A stretch of 64,000 bases of DNA from Listeria swaminathanii (GTDB taxonomy: Bacteria > Bacillota > Bacilli > Lactobacillales > Listeriaceae). Shown here in pieces: positions 36,182 to 45,550 of the stretch. Numbering within the stretch: the stretch's first letter is position 1; each line of letters begins with the position of its first letter. Location of the stretch: the NCBI RefSeq assembly GCF_014229645.1, contig NZ_JAATOD010000001.1, positions 1,364,001-1,428,000 of the forward strand, read 5' to 3'. Both the position numbers and the translations under genes were made by a program. Under the pieces are notes generated by a model. It was given only the letters and a program-made list of their open reading frames with translations, ran no database searches and was not told where the DNA came from.

Positions 36182-37381
36182 TTATTTTACAATTAATTTT
36201 TTCAATGCTTCTGCTTTATCGGTTCTTTCCCAAGGTAAATCAAGATCGCTACGGCCAAAATGACCAAAGGCGGCTGTTTGACGATAAATTGGGCGGCGCA
36301 GGTCTAGCATATGGATAATGCCAGCTGGTCGTAAGTCGAATAATGCATTTACGCCATCGATTAATTCTTGTTCGGAATAGTCACTTGTTCCATACGTATC
36401 AATCGAAATCGAAACCGGACGCGCAACGCCGATAGCATAGGCTACTTGTACTTCTACTTTTTTAGCAAGTCCAGCAGCTACGATATTTTTCGCAACATAT
36501 CTTGCAGCATAAGCGCCAGAACGGTCTACTTTGGTCGGATCTTTACCAGAGAACGCTCCCCCGCCATGACGGGCATAACCACCGTATGTATCCACGATGA
36601 TTTTACGGCCAGTTAAACCAGCATCGCCAAGTGGGCCACCGATAACAAAGCGGCCAGTTGGGTTGATAAAGTATTTCGTATCTTCATCTAAGAAAGAAGC
36701 ATCAATCACTTCTGGGAAAAGATGCGTGTGCAAGTCTTTCGCAATTTGTTCTTGTGTGATATCAGGATGATGTTGAGTTGAAACAACAATCGTATCAATT
36801 CGAACTGGTTGATTAAATTCATCATATTCGACAGTTACTTGTGTTTTCGCATCTGGACGCAAGTAATCTAATTTATTTGTTTTGCGTAACTCGGTTAATT
36901 TGCGAGCTAAACCATGCGCTAAGAAAATCGGTAATGGCATTAATTCTTCTGTTTCGTCTGTTGCAAAACCGAACATTAAACCTTGGTCTCCTGCTCCGAT
37001 TGCTTCAATAGCAGCGTCAATTTCGTTGCCACTTCTGGATTCTAACGCTTCGTCTACGCCTTGTGCGATATCTGGTGACTGCTCATCAATTGCCGTTAAA
37101 ACAGCACATGTTTCTGCATCAAAGCCATATTTTGCACGGGTATAGCCGATTTCTTTAATAGTATCGCGAACGATTTTAGGGATGTCTACATAAACAGACG
37201 TCGTAATCTCTCCCGCTACTAATACTAAACCAGTCGTCACCGTGGTTTCACAAGCTACACGCGCGTCCGGATCTTTTGAAATAATTGCATCTAAAATTGC
37301 ATCAGATATTTGATCTGCAATTTTATCTGGATGTCCATCAGAAACCGATTCTGATGTAAATAGATGACGGTTTTTAGCCAA
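36182..37381 (-). CDS. metK: S-adenosylmethionine synthetase
   Basis: 399-residue enzyme that makes SAM from methionine and ATP. Family motifs are intact: [30 protein letters not shown], and [20 protein letters not shown] with the phosphate and potassium-binding residues. The ATG has AGGAGG upstream. A SAM-I riboswitch in the leader should shut off transcription when SAM is plentiful, closing a feedback loop with the metE operon at 53.9-60.3 kb. Confidence 0.98.
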   Translation of the reverse strand: MAKNRHLFTSESVSDGHPDKIADQISDAILDAIISKDPDARVACETTVTTGLVLVAGEITTSVYVDIPKIVRDTIKEIGYTRAKYGFDAETCAVLTAIDEQSPDIAQGVDEALESRSGNEIDAAIEAIGAGDQGLMFGFATDETEELMPLPIFLAHGLARKLTELRKTNKLDYLRPDAKTQVTVEYDEFNQPVRIDTIVVSTQHHPDITQEQIAKDLHTHLFPEVIDASFLDEDTKYFINPTGRFVIGGPLGDAGLTGRKIIVDTYGGYARHGGGAFSGKDPTKVDRSGAYAARYVAKNIVAAGLAKKVEVQVAYAIGVARPVSISIDTYGTSDYSEQELIDGVNALFDLRPAGIIHMLDLRRPIYRQTAAFGHFGRSDLDLPWERTDKAEALKKLIVK

Positions 37382-37423
37382 TTTTAATTTCCTCCTTTAG
37401 TTCTCTCCAAATACGTCTCATAT

Positions 37424-37600
37424 AAAAAGCCTCTCCCTATTTTGCACAAAACGCGCACGAATAGAGAAAGGCTATAATTATACCTTTGCTCTCATCGTTC
37501 AGGAGATATTACTCCTGCAACAGATTAGCACCTTTCACATATATGTGTAGGTTGCTGGGCTTCAAAGGGTCAGTCCCTCTACCGCTCTGGATAAGAGATA
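37424..37600 (-). promoter_or_regulatory. SAM-I riboswitch of metK
   Basis: The aptamer (about 37487-37600) has the S-box core GTAGAGGGACTGACCC, then AGCCCAGCAACC and the AAGGTGCTAA stretch. A terminator (37424-37473) with arms GCCTTTCTCTATT and AATAGGGAGAGGC and a T tail follows. SAM binding favours the terminator. Confidence 0.95.
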
Positions 37601-37617
37601 AATTTTAATTCTAAGAT

Positions 37618-37646
37618 AGAATACCATAAACTGAGGCCAGATGCAA
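37618..37646 (-). promoter_or_regulatory. metK promoter
   Basis: -35 TTGCAT (37641-37646), a 17-base spacer and -10 TATTCT (37618-37623), with the start expected about 15 bases before riboswitch helix P1. Confidence 0.7.
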
Positions 37647-37781
37647 TAATAATTCGATTTTGAATTCATTTCCACCCGTTGAAAATGACGTTCAATTATT
37701 TTTCACTTATCATTATTTCCAACCTGTGGTATGATAGATGGATAAAAAAGATGTTTTACTTAACTAAAGGAGATTGTATCT

Positions 37782-38084
37782 ATGAGTTTAATTCCGCTAT
37801 CCTTGATTATTTTTCTTGGGTTTTTAGCAGTTGTATGTCTATTTGATTTTGTTTTTCGTTTATATTGGTTTAAATATTTTCTAGCAACAATGGGATTAAT
37901 TGCAAGTGGTGTCGTATTTTTCATCAGCTTTTACGGCGGTGGGATGTCACAAACAGAAATAGCAATTGCCATTTTTATCGGCTCATTTGGTGAATATGTT
38001 GTATCACTTATCATTAGTCTTGTTCGCTTTATTTCCAAAAAATCAAAAAAACCTAAACAAAAGAAAAAAGCTAAAACAGCCTAA
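37782..38084 (+). CDS. Small membrane protein with basic tail
   Basis: 100 residues with three hydrophobic segments (about 5-25, 33-51 and 57-83) and a highly basic C terminus (SKKSKKPKQKKKAKTA). The ATG has AAGGAG 10 bases upstream. An extended -10 element TGGTATGAT (37727-37735) lies about 47 bases upstream. I recognise no family and suggest no function. It converges on lapB, and a strong shared hairpin ends both. Confidence 0.75.
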   Translation: MSLIPLSLIIFLGFLAVVCLFDFVFRLYWFKYFLATMGLIASGVVFFISFYGGGMSQTEIAIAIFIGSFGEYVVSLIISLVRFISKKSKKPKQKKKAKTA

Positions 38085-38135
38085 AAAGCTAGCGACATGT
38101 AAAGATGAAAATCTTTCACGTCGCTAGCTTTTTTT
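38083..38135. terminator. Bidirectional terminator between the small membrane protein gene and lapB
   Basis: A long stem with outer AAAAAGCTAGCGAC/GTCGCTAGCTTTTT, inner AAAGAT/ATCTTT and a GAAA loop. A and T runs on either side suit both strands. Confidence 0.9.
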
Positions 38136-41100
38136 ATTTGCGTCTAATGAGAATGAATGAAGTGGCTAAAAGTAACATGCCGACTATCACTGGAAGATTA
38201 GTTGTTTTATCCCCTAATGCCGGGATACTTACATTTGTTGTAGTTGTATTCGAATCGTTAGGATTTACTGTAACATTGGTATTTCCACCGTTTGCCCCGT
38301 TATTGCCGTTATTCGTATTATCGCCACCATTATCTGGGGTTGGCGGAGTTGGTGGAACTACTTTTTTCTCTACCGTAATAGTTACATCTAAGGTTTTAGC
38401 TTTATTCCCATCTGCATCTACTGCATTTAAATGAATGGTGTATGTTCCTGGTTTTTCTAGCACGCTCGGATCAAAGTCTGTCGTGATTTTTGAGCCATCA
38501 TCTGTTGTAGCATGAATGTCTTGTAAAAATTCGGCTACAGTTTTTACTGTTCCCACCGGATAGCTGATTTTCTTATCCGCTGAAATTACTGGTGCTATTG
38601 TATCTTTTACGTGAATCGTTATTTCTACAGGAGTTGCTTGGTTTCCTGCTGCATCAACCGAGTAAAGATGGACAAGATAATCGCCTGATGTATTTACGAT
38701 AGCGGGATTGTAGTCTGTTGTGATTTTTGAGCCGTCATCTGTATTTGCGCCTACTTTGGCAAGAAGTTGTTGCTCTGTCATTGGTGCGCCGCGCTCGGCA
38801 GTTATTTCTTGACTAGTTGTTTTTATAACAGGAGCGATAGTATCTTGGACTAATACGTTTACTCTGAGCGGTAATGCATTGTTACCACTTTGGTCGGTCG
38901 CATGGAGCAAGACTTCGTAATTCCCTGTTTTCGTTAAATCAATTTTCGAAAAATCAGAAGTTATCGGGCTATTATCACTTGTTGCCGCGTTTATATCTGT
39001 GTAGAAAGCTTGCTCTGCTTTTGTAATACCTCTTTCGTAAGTGATTGATTGGTCGGCTGTAATGATTGGCGGTATGGTATCTTCTACTTTCATCGTCACT
39101 TTAACCGGAGTTGCTTTATTTCCACTTGCGTCTTCTGCATTTAATGTGACGGTGTACGTTCCAACTGTATCAAGATTTTTGCTATCAAAATCAGTTGTAA
39201 TCATAGAGCCATCATCCGTTGTAGCTTCAATATCAGCTAAGAAATCAGCTTCATTTTTATTTATCGTTCTTTCATAGGTGATTGTATTTAGCGCGTTGAT
39301 GATTGGGCCTTTTGTATCTACTACTGTAATCGTAACTGTCACAGGATCCGCTTCATTATTGCTTTCGTCTTTGGCATTTAATTCAACGGTGTACGTCCCT
39401 TCTTGCGCAAGAACGGCTGGGTCAAAATTGCTCGTGATGGTGGAGCCATCGTTTGTTATTGCATGAATATCGCTTAAAAATTGTGTCGCGGTTTTGCTGG
39501 TTCCTTTTGCATACGTTATAGTTGTGTCGGCTGTGATTACTGGTTTTTCTGTATCGGCAACGGTAACTGTAATCGTGACGGGGTCCGCTTTGTTGCCACT
39601 TGGGTCTACTGAATTTAGCGTTACTGTATAAGTTCCCGCTTTATCCAGATTTACGGCAGTTGCGAAATCACTCGTAACCGGTGTGCCATCATCTGTTTTA
39701 ATTGCTAAATCAAGGAAGAAGCCTGTTTCTTGTTTCTTTTCCCCGCGTTCATAGGTGATGCTTGTTGCGCTAGATGAGATTACTGGTTTTTGTGTATCTT
39801 GAACAACGACAGTTACTTTTACTGGCAAAGCGTAGTTACCATTTTCATCAACGGAACTTAACGTTACTTGATATGTCCCTACTTGTTTCAAACTATTTGG
39901 GTTGAAATTGGAAGTTACTGCTGAACCGTCATTTGTTGTTGCGTTTACATCAGCTAAAAAGGCACTCGCAGTCTTCGTCGTTCCTTTCTCATAAGTGATG
40001 GTTGCGTTAGCCGTGATTACTGGTGGTGTTGTGTCGCGTACGGTAACTGTGACTGTCACTGGATCGGATATATTTCCACCTGTATCTGTAGAAGTAAGCG
40101 TCACATCATAATCACCCGGCGTATTTAAATCTACTGCTGTTGCAAAATTAGAGGTGATTGTCGAGCCGTCATTTGTTGTAGCATGGACGTCCGTTAAGAA
40201 ATCAGCAGCCAATTTGGTTATCCCTTTTTCATAGACGATTGCGTCATCTGCTGTGATTACCGGTGCAGTGACATCTTTTATGGTGACGTTTACTGTTCTT
40301 GGAATTGCTGTATTTCCGCTAATATCATTCGCATTTAATGTGACTGAGTAAACCCCTGGTGTATCAAATTTCACTTTATCCGCAAAATCGCTTGTTATTG
40401 TGGCCGGCTCATCTGTCGTTGCATGAATATCAGCTAAAAATTGCGTTTCTGATCGCGTATTTCCTTGGTTATAACTTATTGCTTCATCCGCACTTAAAAT
40501 CGGTGCTATCGTATCTTCCACTGTTACGACGACATACACCGGATTAGACTGGTTGCCAGCTGCATCGGTAGCTTCCACTAAAACCGTATAATCGCCCGGT
40601 GAATCCATTTGCACCATTGTATTAAAATTGGTTTTAATGATTGCGCCGGCTTCACTTGCCACATTCACATCTTTTAAAAAGTCATCTGCGGTTTTCTTCG
40701 TATTCAGTTCATACGTTATTTTGTCATCCGCTGTCACGACTGGCGCTTGTCTATCAACGGTAAATGCTTTTTCAGAGGCTTCTGATGTATGTCCAATTCT
40801 GTCAGCCGCTGTTACTGATAATGTATAATTGCCGTCATTCAACGTGGTTAGGTCAATTGGTACTGGGGTTTGTACGCGAATGGTCGCGCCACTTTCTTCC
40901 GCACCTTGTTTTATAATGAGGCCATTTTCGTCTTTAATAGCCCAATTGATTTTATACACTCCCGCACCGTTAATATCGTCTTCTGCAATGACAAGTGCGG
41001 CAGTTGGGTTGTATTGTTTCATATTGACAGAAAGTACTTTTGGATTGCCAACGTCAACAACAGCGACACTCACTTGTACACTTTTAGCTGTGTAGCCACT

Positions 41101-43269
41101 TGCTGGATCAAGTGATGCTGTCACATAGTAAACACCTGGTGCGTTCCAGTCAATTGGATTTTCAGGGTCTTCTGTTAGTTTTACATATTTCGGATCAATC
41201 GACACGCTATCCATTGTTTCTGCATAAATATGAAAATGTCCTTCATTTCGCACGTCAGTTATGGAGGTATATTTCCCTGCCGCTAGCGCTACGCTCGTCA
41301 CATCAATGACAGCCGTTTCATCAGCTGTGGAAGTAGCAAGTGTAATCTCTTTATCAATCACTGCGGTCTTTGTGCCTTCTGTTCGTTTAATTGCCGCATC
41401 AACAGTTATTTTACCATCTTCTACCGCCGTAACAACATACGTCACCGCGTTGGCACTATCTAAGCCATTAAAAGCATGGACAAAGCTAGCAGGAATTACA
41501 TCTCCCACTTGAAATGCCCCGTGACTATCGGCATAACTTTTCTCCAGTTTTGGCGTTTGAAGTGGGTGAACCAATTGAATATTCCGCGTACCAGTTGTTT
41601 TATTTCCACTTTCTGGTAAATATTCAACTTGATATAGTTGCTGCTGCACTCCCACCGTATATAAATCAAATGTGTTTTTAGTAATTAAATCCGTGACATC
41701 TGATGAATCAATTCCAGAGTAAGCTCGCACCCCTTCTAGTTCATCAAAATCAGCACGACGCTCCCCTTGATAAAAGGCTAAAATTGGATTGCCGGTATCG
41801 AGCACTGGAGCTGGTTGCAAATTAAATTCCGCAAAAATCATCGCGCCTTTCGGGTTGACATCATACGTATTAGGATATTCTAAATTTTGGATATAACCAT
41901 CATTATTTAAACCGTCATAACTAAAGAATCCATCTACTTTATTTCCAACGCCATTAATAATAGTTGTCAGCGAATTATGTTGATCTGTTCTTAAGATTTG
42001 GCTATCCGTGACACTTAAATCACTACCAAGTGCTAAATAATAGCCGTTATTTTTGCTTAGTGGTTCACTACCAAAAATACTTTCTTCCGCATGTGTGCTA
42101 CCACCGAGAAGCAAGCCTTTTCCGTCACTATAAATCACACTGTTGAGCGTCGAAGAAGAATTCATTGCCATTTTTTTCGTTTGAACTACTTGTTCTGTCG
42201 CGATATTAACTAACGCGATATACCACGTGGTCGGTGTGGACATGACAACATATACATTTCCGTCGCCACGATCTTCCATAAATACATATGGGGAAGAATT
42301 CGCTAAAATTTCAGGAACCGAATCAAACAAAGTAATTTCATTATAATTATTTTCTGATTCGCGAATAGACATTTTAAGTTGATTGGCGCCATTTACGTCC
42401 GCGTTGTATACCATCAGCCCTTTATTATCTACTTTAAGTACATCAGTGCGTTGATATTTGGCCCAGAAAGTCGAATCTAAGGGATTAAATTCATTTTTAG
42501 TAATTGATAATGACGAAGGATCAATCGTATAACGAATGAATTGTTTCCCTTGCGCTGCATATCTAGCCGAAGCAGACATGGTTAGTGTGTTCCCTTCCAT
42601 TTGAATATCCATAAAATAGACATATGTTAAATCTGAAGTGGATGGAACTGCATAACTAACATAGGATTTATGCGCGATTTGGAAATTACCGTTCGCATCA
42701 ATTGATTTTACAATTAATGTACTACCACCTGAATCTCCGTAGTAATTGACTACCTCTCCACCGACATAAAAGGTCGATTTACTCGAGTTAGTTGTAATTG
42801 ACTTATAGGAACTTGTCCATTTATCAGCAGCATATTTTGAATTGAAGTTTTTGTCTTCATAGTTAACAACACGTGCCCACTCCACTTTCTTAGTGGTTCG
42901 ATCGACACGCATGATAATTCCTTGATCACGATTTGGAATATTATTTAATTGCCCATTTTCATTTAAAATGGGGGTTCCTTGTATGTATTGCCCTTGCACG
43001 GTTCCAATCAAAATAATATCGCCATCCGAGGTTAATTCAAAGTCCTCGTCAATCGATAATTTCCCGTTATTTTGATCGCTAATAGACATATCTACCTCAA
43101 AATTAGGTAGCACTTTTCCTTCTGTAGATTGAAAACGATTATCCGATATTTCTGGTGAGATGTCATCTGGCGAAATATCCCCCACCGATTTTGCCTCTGC
43201 CTTTATTCCAATAAAACAAAATAAAGACAGTAAAAAAATCGTCGTAGCAGCAAAAATCTTCCTTTTCAT
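38134..43269 (-). CDS. lapB: Surface adhesin LapB (sortase-anchored, ten Ig-like repeats)
   Basis: 1711-residue cell-surface protein. A signal peptide (1-27) is followed by a unique N-terminal domain (about 28-560), a middle region with beta-sandwich-like segments (about 560-840) and ten tandem repeats of 78-81 residues (about 843-1637), each ending in a pattern like G-T-Y-T-V-x-L-N-A-x-D-x-x-G-N. A Pro/Asn/Gly-rich wall-spanning stretch leads to the sorting signal: IPALG at residues 1682-1686 instead of LPXTG, a hydrophobic segment and the basic tail RRK. L. monocytogenes LapB is a known adhesin needed for host-cell entry and virulence. A sigma B-like promoter lies 69 bases upstream. No PrfA box was seen. 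Confidence 0.93.
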   Translation of the reverse strand: MKRKIFAATTIFLLSLFCFIGIKAEAKSVGDISPDDISPEISDNRFQSTEGKVLPNFEVDMSISDQNNGKLSIDEDFELTSDGDIILIGTVQGQYIQGTPILNENGQLNNIPNRDQGIIMRVDRTTKKVEWARVVNYEDKNFNSKYAADKWTSSYKSITTNSSKSTFYVGGEVVNYYGDSGGSTLIVKSIDANGNFQIAHKSYVSYAVPSTSDLTYVYFMDIQMEGNTLTMSASARYAAQGKQFIRYTIDPSSLSITKNEFNPLDSTFWAKYQRTDVLKVDNKGLMVYNADVNGANQLKMSIRESENNYNEITLFDSVPEILANSSPYVFMEDRGDGNVYVVMSTPTTWYIALVNIATEQVVQTKKMAMNSSSTLNSVIYSDGKGLLLGGSTHAEESIFGSEPLSKNNGYYLALGSDLSVTDSQILRTDQHNSLTTIINGVGNKVDGFFSYDGLNNDGYIQNLEYPNTYDVNPKGAMIFAEFNLQPAPVLDTGNPILAFYQGERRADFDELEGVRAYSGIDSSDVTDLITKNTFDLYTVGVQQQLYQVEYLPESGNKTTGTRNIQLVHPLQTPKLEKSYADSHGAFQVGDVIPASFVHAFNGLDSANAVTYVVTAVEDGKITVDAAIKRTEGTKTAVIDKEITLATSTADETAVIDVTSVALAAGKYTSITDVRNEGHFHIYAETMDSVSIDPKYVKLTEDPENPIDWNAPGVYYVTASLDPASGYTAKSVQVSVAVVDVGNPKVLSVNMKQYNPTAALVIAEDDINGAGVYKINWAIKDENGLIIKQGAEESGATIRVQTPVPIDLTTLNDGNYTLSVTAADRIGHTSEASEKAFTVDRQAPVVTADDKITYELNTKKTADDFLKDVNVASEAGAIIKTNFNTMVQMDSPGDYTVLVEATDAAGNQSNPVYVVVTVEDTIAPILSADEAISYNQGNTRSETQFLADIHATTDEPATITSDFADKVKFDTPGVYSVTLNANDISGNTAIPRTVNVTIKDVTAPVITADDAIVYEKGITKLAADFLTDVHATTNDGSTITSNFATAVDLNTPGDYDVTLTSTDTGGNISDPVTVTVTVRDTTPPVITANATITYEKGTTKTASAFLADVNATTNDGSAVTSNFNPNSLKQVGTYQVTLSSVDENGNYALPVKVTVVVQDTQKPVISSSATSITYERGEKKQETGFFLDLAIKTDDGTPVTSDFATAVNLDKAGTYTVTLNSVDPSGNKADPVTITVTVADTEKPVITADTTITYAKGTSKTATQFLSDIHAITNDGSTITSNFDPAVLAQEGTYTVELNAKDESNNEADPVTVTITVVDTKGPIINALNTITYERTINKNEADFLADIEATTDDGSMITTDFDSKNLDTVGTYTVTLNAEDASGNKATPVKVTMKVEDTIPPIITADQSITYERGITKAEQAFYTDINAATSDNSPITSDFSKIDLTKTGNYEVLLHATDQSGNNALPLRVNVLVQDTIAPVIKTTSQEITAERGAPMTEQQLLAKVGANTDDGSKITTDYNPAIVNTSGDYLVHLYSVDAAGNQATPVEITIHVKDTIAPVISADKKISYPVGTVKTVAEFLQDIHATTDDGSKITTDFDPSVLEKPGTYTIHLNAVDADGNKAKTLDVTITVEKKVVPPTPPTPDNGGDNTNNGNNGANGGNTNVTVNPNDSNTTTTNVSIPALGDKTTNLPVIVGMLLLATSFILIRRK

Positions 43270-43337
43270 TTATCCCCATCTCCCTTTGAGACAACCCCAA
43301 ATACCTGTCTCCATTCGTAAAAGCTATTGCCACTTTT

Positions 43338-43363
43338 ATTCCCTTATTTTATATGTGGCAAAC
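43338..43363 (-). promoter_or_regulatory. Candidate sigma B promoter of lapB
   Basis: GTTT (43360-43363), 16 bases, then GGGAAT (43338-43343), fitting the Listeria sigma B consensus GTTT-N13-17-GGGWAT. It lies 69 bases upstream of the lapB ATG, next to the end of the dehydrogenase gene. Confidence 0.5.
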
Positions 43364-43369
43364 TATTTA

Positions 43370-44278
43370 CTAAATTAAATGAAAAGCTTTTTTTATGATT
43401 TCAGCTGACGCTATAAAATTCGCCTCTTCTTCTGCAGTTAGTTTCGGTTCTAATATGTCCATCACACCATTTGCACCAATTAATGCCGGTTGTCCGATGT
43501 AGGTAGCTGTTTTTTGGGAAAATACGGCTAACGGAAAAACTTGTTTGGCATCCGTTAAAATCGCATCGACAATTCCCGCTGTGGCCGTTGCTATCCCAAA
43601 ACTCGTCCAGCCTTTTCCAGTTAAAATATTCCAGCCACCACCGCGAACAGCATCTTTTAAAGCTGGTAAATCAAGTGGTGTTGTTGTTTTGTAATCCGCG
43701 ATATTAACGCCGCCAATTTTCACCGTTGACCAAGCAACAAATTGAGATTCGCCGTGCTCGCCAAGAACGTATCCCTCAACGCTCTTTGGATTAATATGTA
43801 ACGCTTCCCCAACTACTCGTCTCATTCGCGCTGTATCAAGCGATGTCCCTGTTCCAAATACCCTTGAACGATCAAAACCAGATAATTTTTGAATAAGCAT
43901 CGTAATTACATCACATGGATTAGTAATATTCACAAAAACCCCTTGAAACCCTGTTGCCAGCACTTTCGGTACAATCTCCGCTACCGACCGGCTTGTCTCA
44001 ACAAGTTCTTCCATACGGTCTTCACGTAGCAACGTTTCCGGTCCAATAGCCATAACAATTACATCTGCATCGCTCAAAGCATCCCAATTATTCGAAGTAA
44101 TCGTTGTATAAGAATTCGTCATTGATGCCATGTCCCGAAGTTCTAGCGCTTCACTTTCTGCCTTTGTTTCGATTTTATCAAGCAAAACAATTTCATCACA
44201 AATCCCTTGGGTAACAAGGGAAAAAGCCACGTCGCTTCCAACATGACCTGTACCAATTATTCCTACTTTGCGTTTCAC
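43370..44278 (-). CDS. L-2-hydroxyacid dehydrogenase (lactate / 2-hydroxyisocaproate type)
   Basis: 302-residue NAD-dependent enzyme of the lactate/malate dehydrogenase family. The Rossmann motif VGIIGTGHVGSDVAF, the substrate-binding Arg in GTGTSLDTARMRR and the catalytic His in LGEHGESQFVAWS are present. The mobile loop reads AIGPETLLREDRMEEL rather than the Gln-Lys-Pro-Gly-Glu-x-Arg of true lactate dehydrogenases, and SQFVAWSTV matches Lactobacillus L-2-hydroxyisocaproate dehydrogenase as I recall it. A larger 2-oxo acid may therefore be the real substrate. It lies 16 bases downstream of a DUF2584 gene, same strand. Confidence 0.88.
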   Translation of the reverse strand: MKRKVGIIGTGHVGSDVAFSLVTQGICDEIVLLDKIETKAESEALELRDMASMTNSYTTITSNNWDALSDADVIVMAIGPETLLREDRMEELVETSRSVAEIVPKVLATGFQGVFVNITNPCDVITMLIQKLSGFDRSRVFGTGTSLDTARMRRVVGEALHINPKSVEGYVLGEHGESQFVAWSTVKIGGVNIADYKTTTPLDLPALKDAVRGGGWNILTGKGWTSFGIATATAGIVDAILTDAKQVFPLAVFSQKTATYIGQPALIGANGVMDILEPKLTAEEEANFIASAEIIKKAFHLI

Positions 44279-44294
44279 AAAATCCCCTCCAAAA

Positions 44295-44537
44295 TTAATT
44301 ACTTGAATTTAATGCGATTAATTCATATTTAATGATGGTTTTATTATTTTCCCATACGAGTTTTCTTGGAATTGCTTCTCCCAGCGTTTCGCCTTCTTTT
44401 GTTTTACGAACCGCGATTGGCACATCAATTGGATAAATCCGATATCCTAGTTTTTCAAGTTCAAAGAAATTATCAGAAATTCGTTTTTCGTTTCCTTTTG
44501 TTACGATCATTGTGTTTACCTCTAGTGGCATACCCAA
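44295..44537 (-). CDS. DUF2584 family protein
   Basis: 80-residue protein whose opening (MGMPLEVNTMIVTKG) and IYPIDVPIAVRKTKEGE match the small Bacillales DUF2584 family of unknown function. I chose the TTG start at 44537 because GGAGG lies exactly 8 bases upstream and the protein then begins with the family's usual MGMPLE; an ATG 5 codons upstream would overlap the ribosome binding site. It precedes the hydroxyacid dehydrogenase by 16 bases, possibly one operon. Confidence 0.75.
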   Translation of the reverse strand: MGMPLEVNTMIVTKGNEKRISDNFFELEKLGYRIYPIDVPIAVRKTKEGETLGEAIPRKLVWENNKTIIKYELIALNSSN

Positions 44538-44587
44538 TTTTCTCACCTCCATTTTCTTTTATCATAGCAGAGTTGACCCCTCTTTGA

Positions 44588-45061
44588 CTAGTTTTTGTCG
44601 CGTAATATCCGCTCAGCCCTTTTCACAATTTGGACCATTCCAGCATCACGCATAAAAAAACTAAACGCCGGCTGTAAAATAAATTGACTTAGCTCTCCTC
44701 GCAAAATCACAGGCCCCTTTGTTTCTAAGTAATCGGCTTGCGTCTCTATGGAAGCAACTTTTGCCGTATACACTCGTTTCGTAAATGTTCGCTCCTCAGA
44801 TTCAACCAAATAGTCAGCTACAAAATGGAATACCTCACTTGTTGCGCCCGTTTCTTCCATTAATTCTCGCTTCGCTGCCTCCAAATTGGTTTCGCCAAGT
44901 TCACCTTTGCCGCCGGGAAATTCTAACCCGCGGATTTTATGTTCCGTAAAAAGCCAGCCATCTATAGTTTTAGGAATAATCAGCACATCATCCGGATTTA
45001 TTTCCTGTGCTTCAAAATAAATCGTCACTTTATTTCCTAATGTATCTTTATAAGTAAACAA
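44588..45061 (-). CDS. Nudix nucleoside triphosphatase (YtkD-like)
   Basis: 157-residue hydrolase. The Nudix box GGKGELGETNLEAAKRELMEETG is complete, following GLEFPGG. Overall arrangement and size match B. subtilis YtkD, which removes oxidised nucleotides such as 8-oxo-dGTP. The frame starts with TTG at 45061, with GGAAGTGA upstream. It lies divergent to yidD, 73 bases away. Confidence 0.85.
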   Translation of the reverse strand: MFTYKDTLGNKVTIYFEAQEINPDDVLIIPKTIDGWLFTEHKIRGLEFPGGKGELGETNLEAAKRELMEETGATSEVFHFVADYLVESEERTFTKRVYTAKVASIETQADYLETKGPVILRGELSQFILQPAFSFFMRDAGMVQIVKRAERILRDKN

Positions 45062-45134
45062 GAACTCACTTCCTTTTCTTTTTTCAAAAATATGGTAAGC
45101 TGTATGTAAGATGAAATTTAGAGGATGAATACTA

Positions 45135-45401
45135 ATGAAAAAAATTCTTATCGGAGGAATCCGACTTTATCAAAAATATATTTCGCGGTTCACCCCGGCG
45201 ACTTGTCGTTTTTATCCAACCTGTTCTGCTTACGGGATTGAAGCGATACAGACGCACGGTGCTTTAAAAGGAAGCTACCTCGCGATTAGACGTATTTCTA
45301 AATGCCACCCATTTCATAAAGGCGGGCTGGATTTCGTGCCACCTAAAAAAGAAAAAAATGATGAGACAGAGCATCGCTGTAAAGCCCATCATCACCATTA
45401 A
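45135..45401 (+). CDS. yidD: Membrane protein insertion efficiency factor YidD
   Basis: 88-residue protein that assists YidC-dependent membrane protein insertion. The family core is intact: [30 protein letters not shown] and [16 protein letters not shown], with three conserved cysteines. The C terminus is a short Lys/His-rich tail ending in four His. The ATG has GAGG 9 bases upstream. A terminator follows 9 bases after the stop. Confidence 0.95.
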   Translation: MKKILIGGIRLYQKYISRFTPATCRFYPTCSAYGIEAIQTHGALKGSYLAIRRISKCHPFHKGGLDFVPPKKEKNDETEHRCKAHHHH

Positions 45402-45409
45402 TAATAGCA

Positions 45410-45438
45410 TGAATCGGTTAGCGCCGGTTCATTTTTTT
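45410..45438 (+). terminator. Terminator of yidD
   Basis: An 8-bp stem (45410-45417 with 45424-45431, one T-G pair), a 6-base loop and seven T residues. Confidence 0.8.
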
Positions 45439-45482
45439 CTTGCTTTTTAGGAAAGAATAAGGTATTATCAAATTCGGACTAT

Positions 45483-45503
45483 AAATCGTAATTACTACGA
45501 TTC
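45483..45503 (+). promoter_or_regulatory. Zur box
   Basis: AAATCGTAATTACTACGATTC contains the dyad TCGTA-N5-TACGA (45486-45500) and is close to the Bacillus Zur operator TCGTAATNATTACGA. It lies about 50 bases before the zinc-binding lipoprotein gene, so zinc repression is expected. Confidence 0.8.
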
Positions 45504-45550
45504 GTATATTATTTAAACAAGAACTATTTCGATTTAGAGGAGTGAATGGA

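Noticed and set aside
38356..40741. Regular repeats that could suggest a CRISPR array
   Set aside because: The period is about 237 bp, in frame, and the repeats are diverged protein domains, not short identical repeats with unique spacers.
39041..41512. Several plus-strand frames inside lapB
   Set aside because: Antisense shadows of the repeat-rich adhesin; no ribosome binding sites or families.
43270..43380. PrfA box before lapB
   Set aside because: No palindrome close to TTAACA-NN-TGTTAA could be found in the intergenic sequence.
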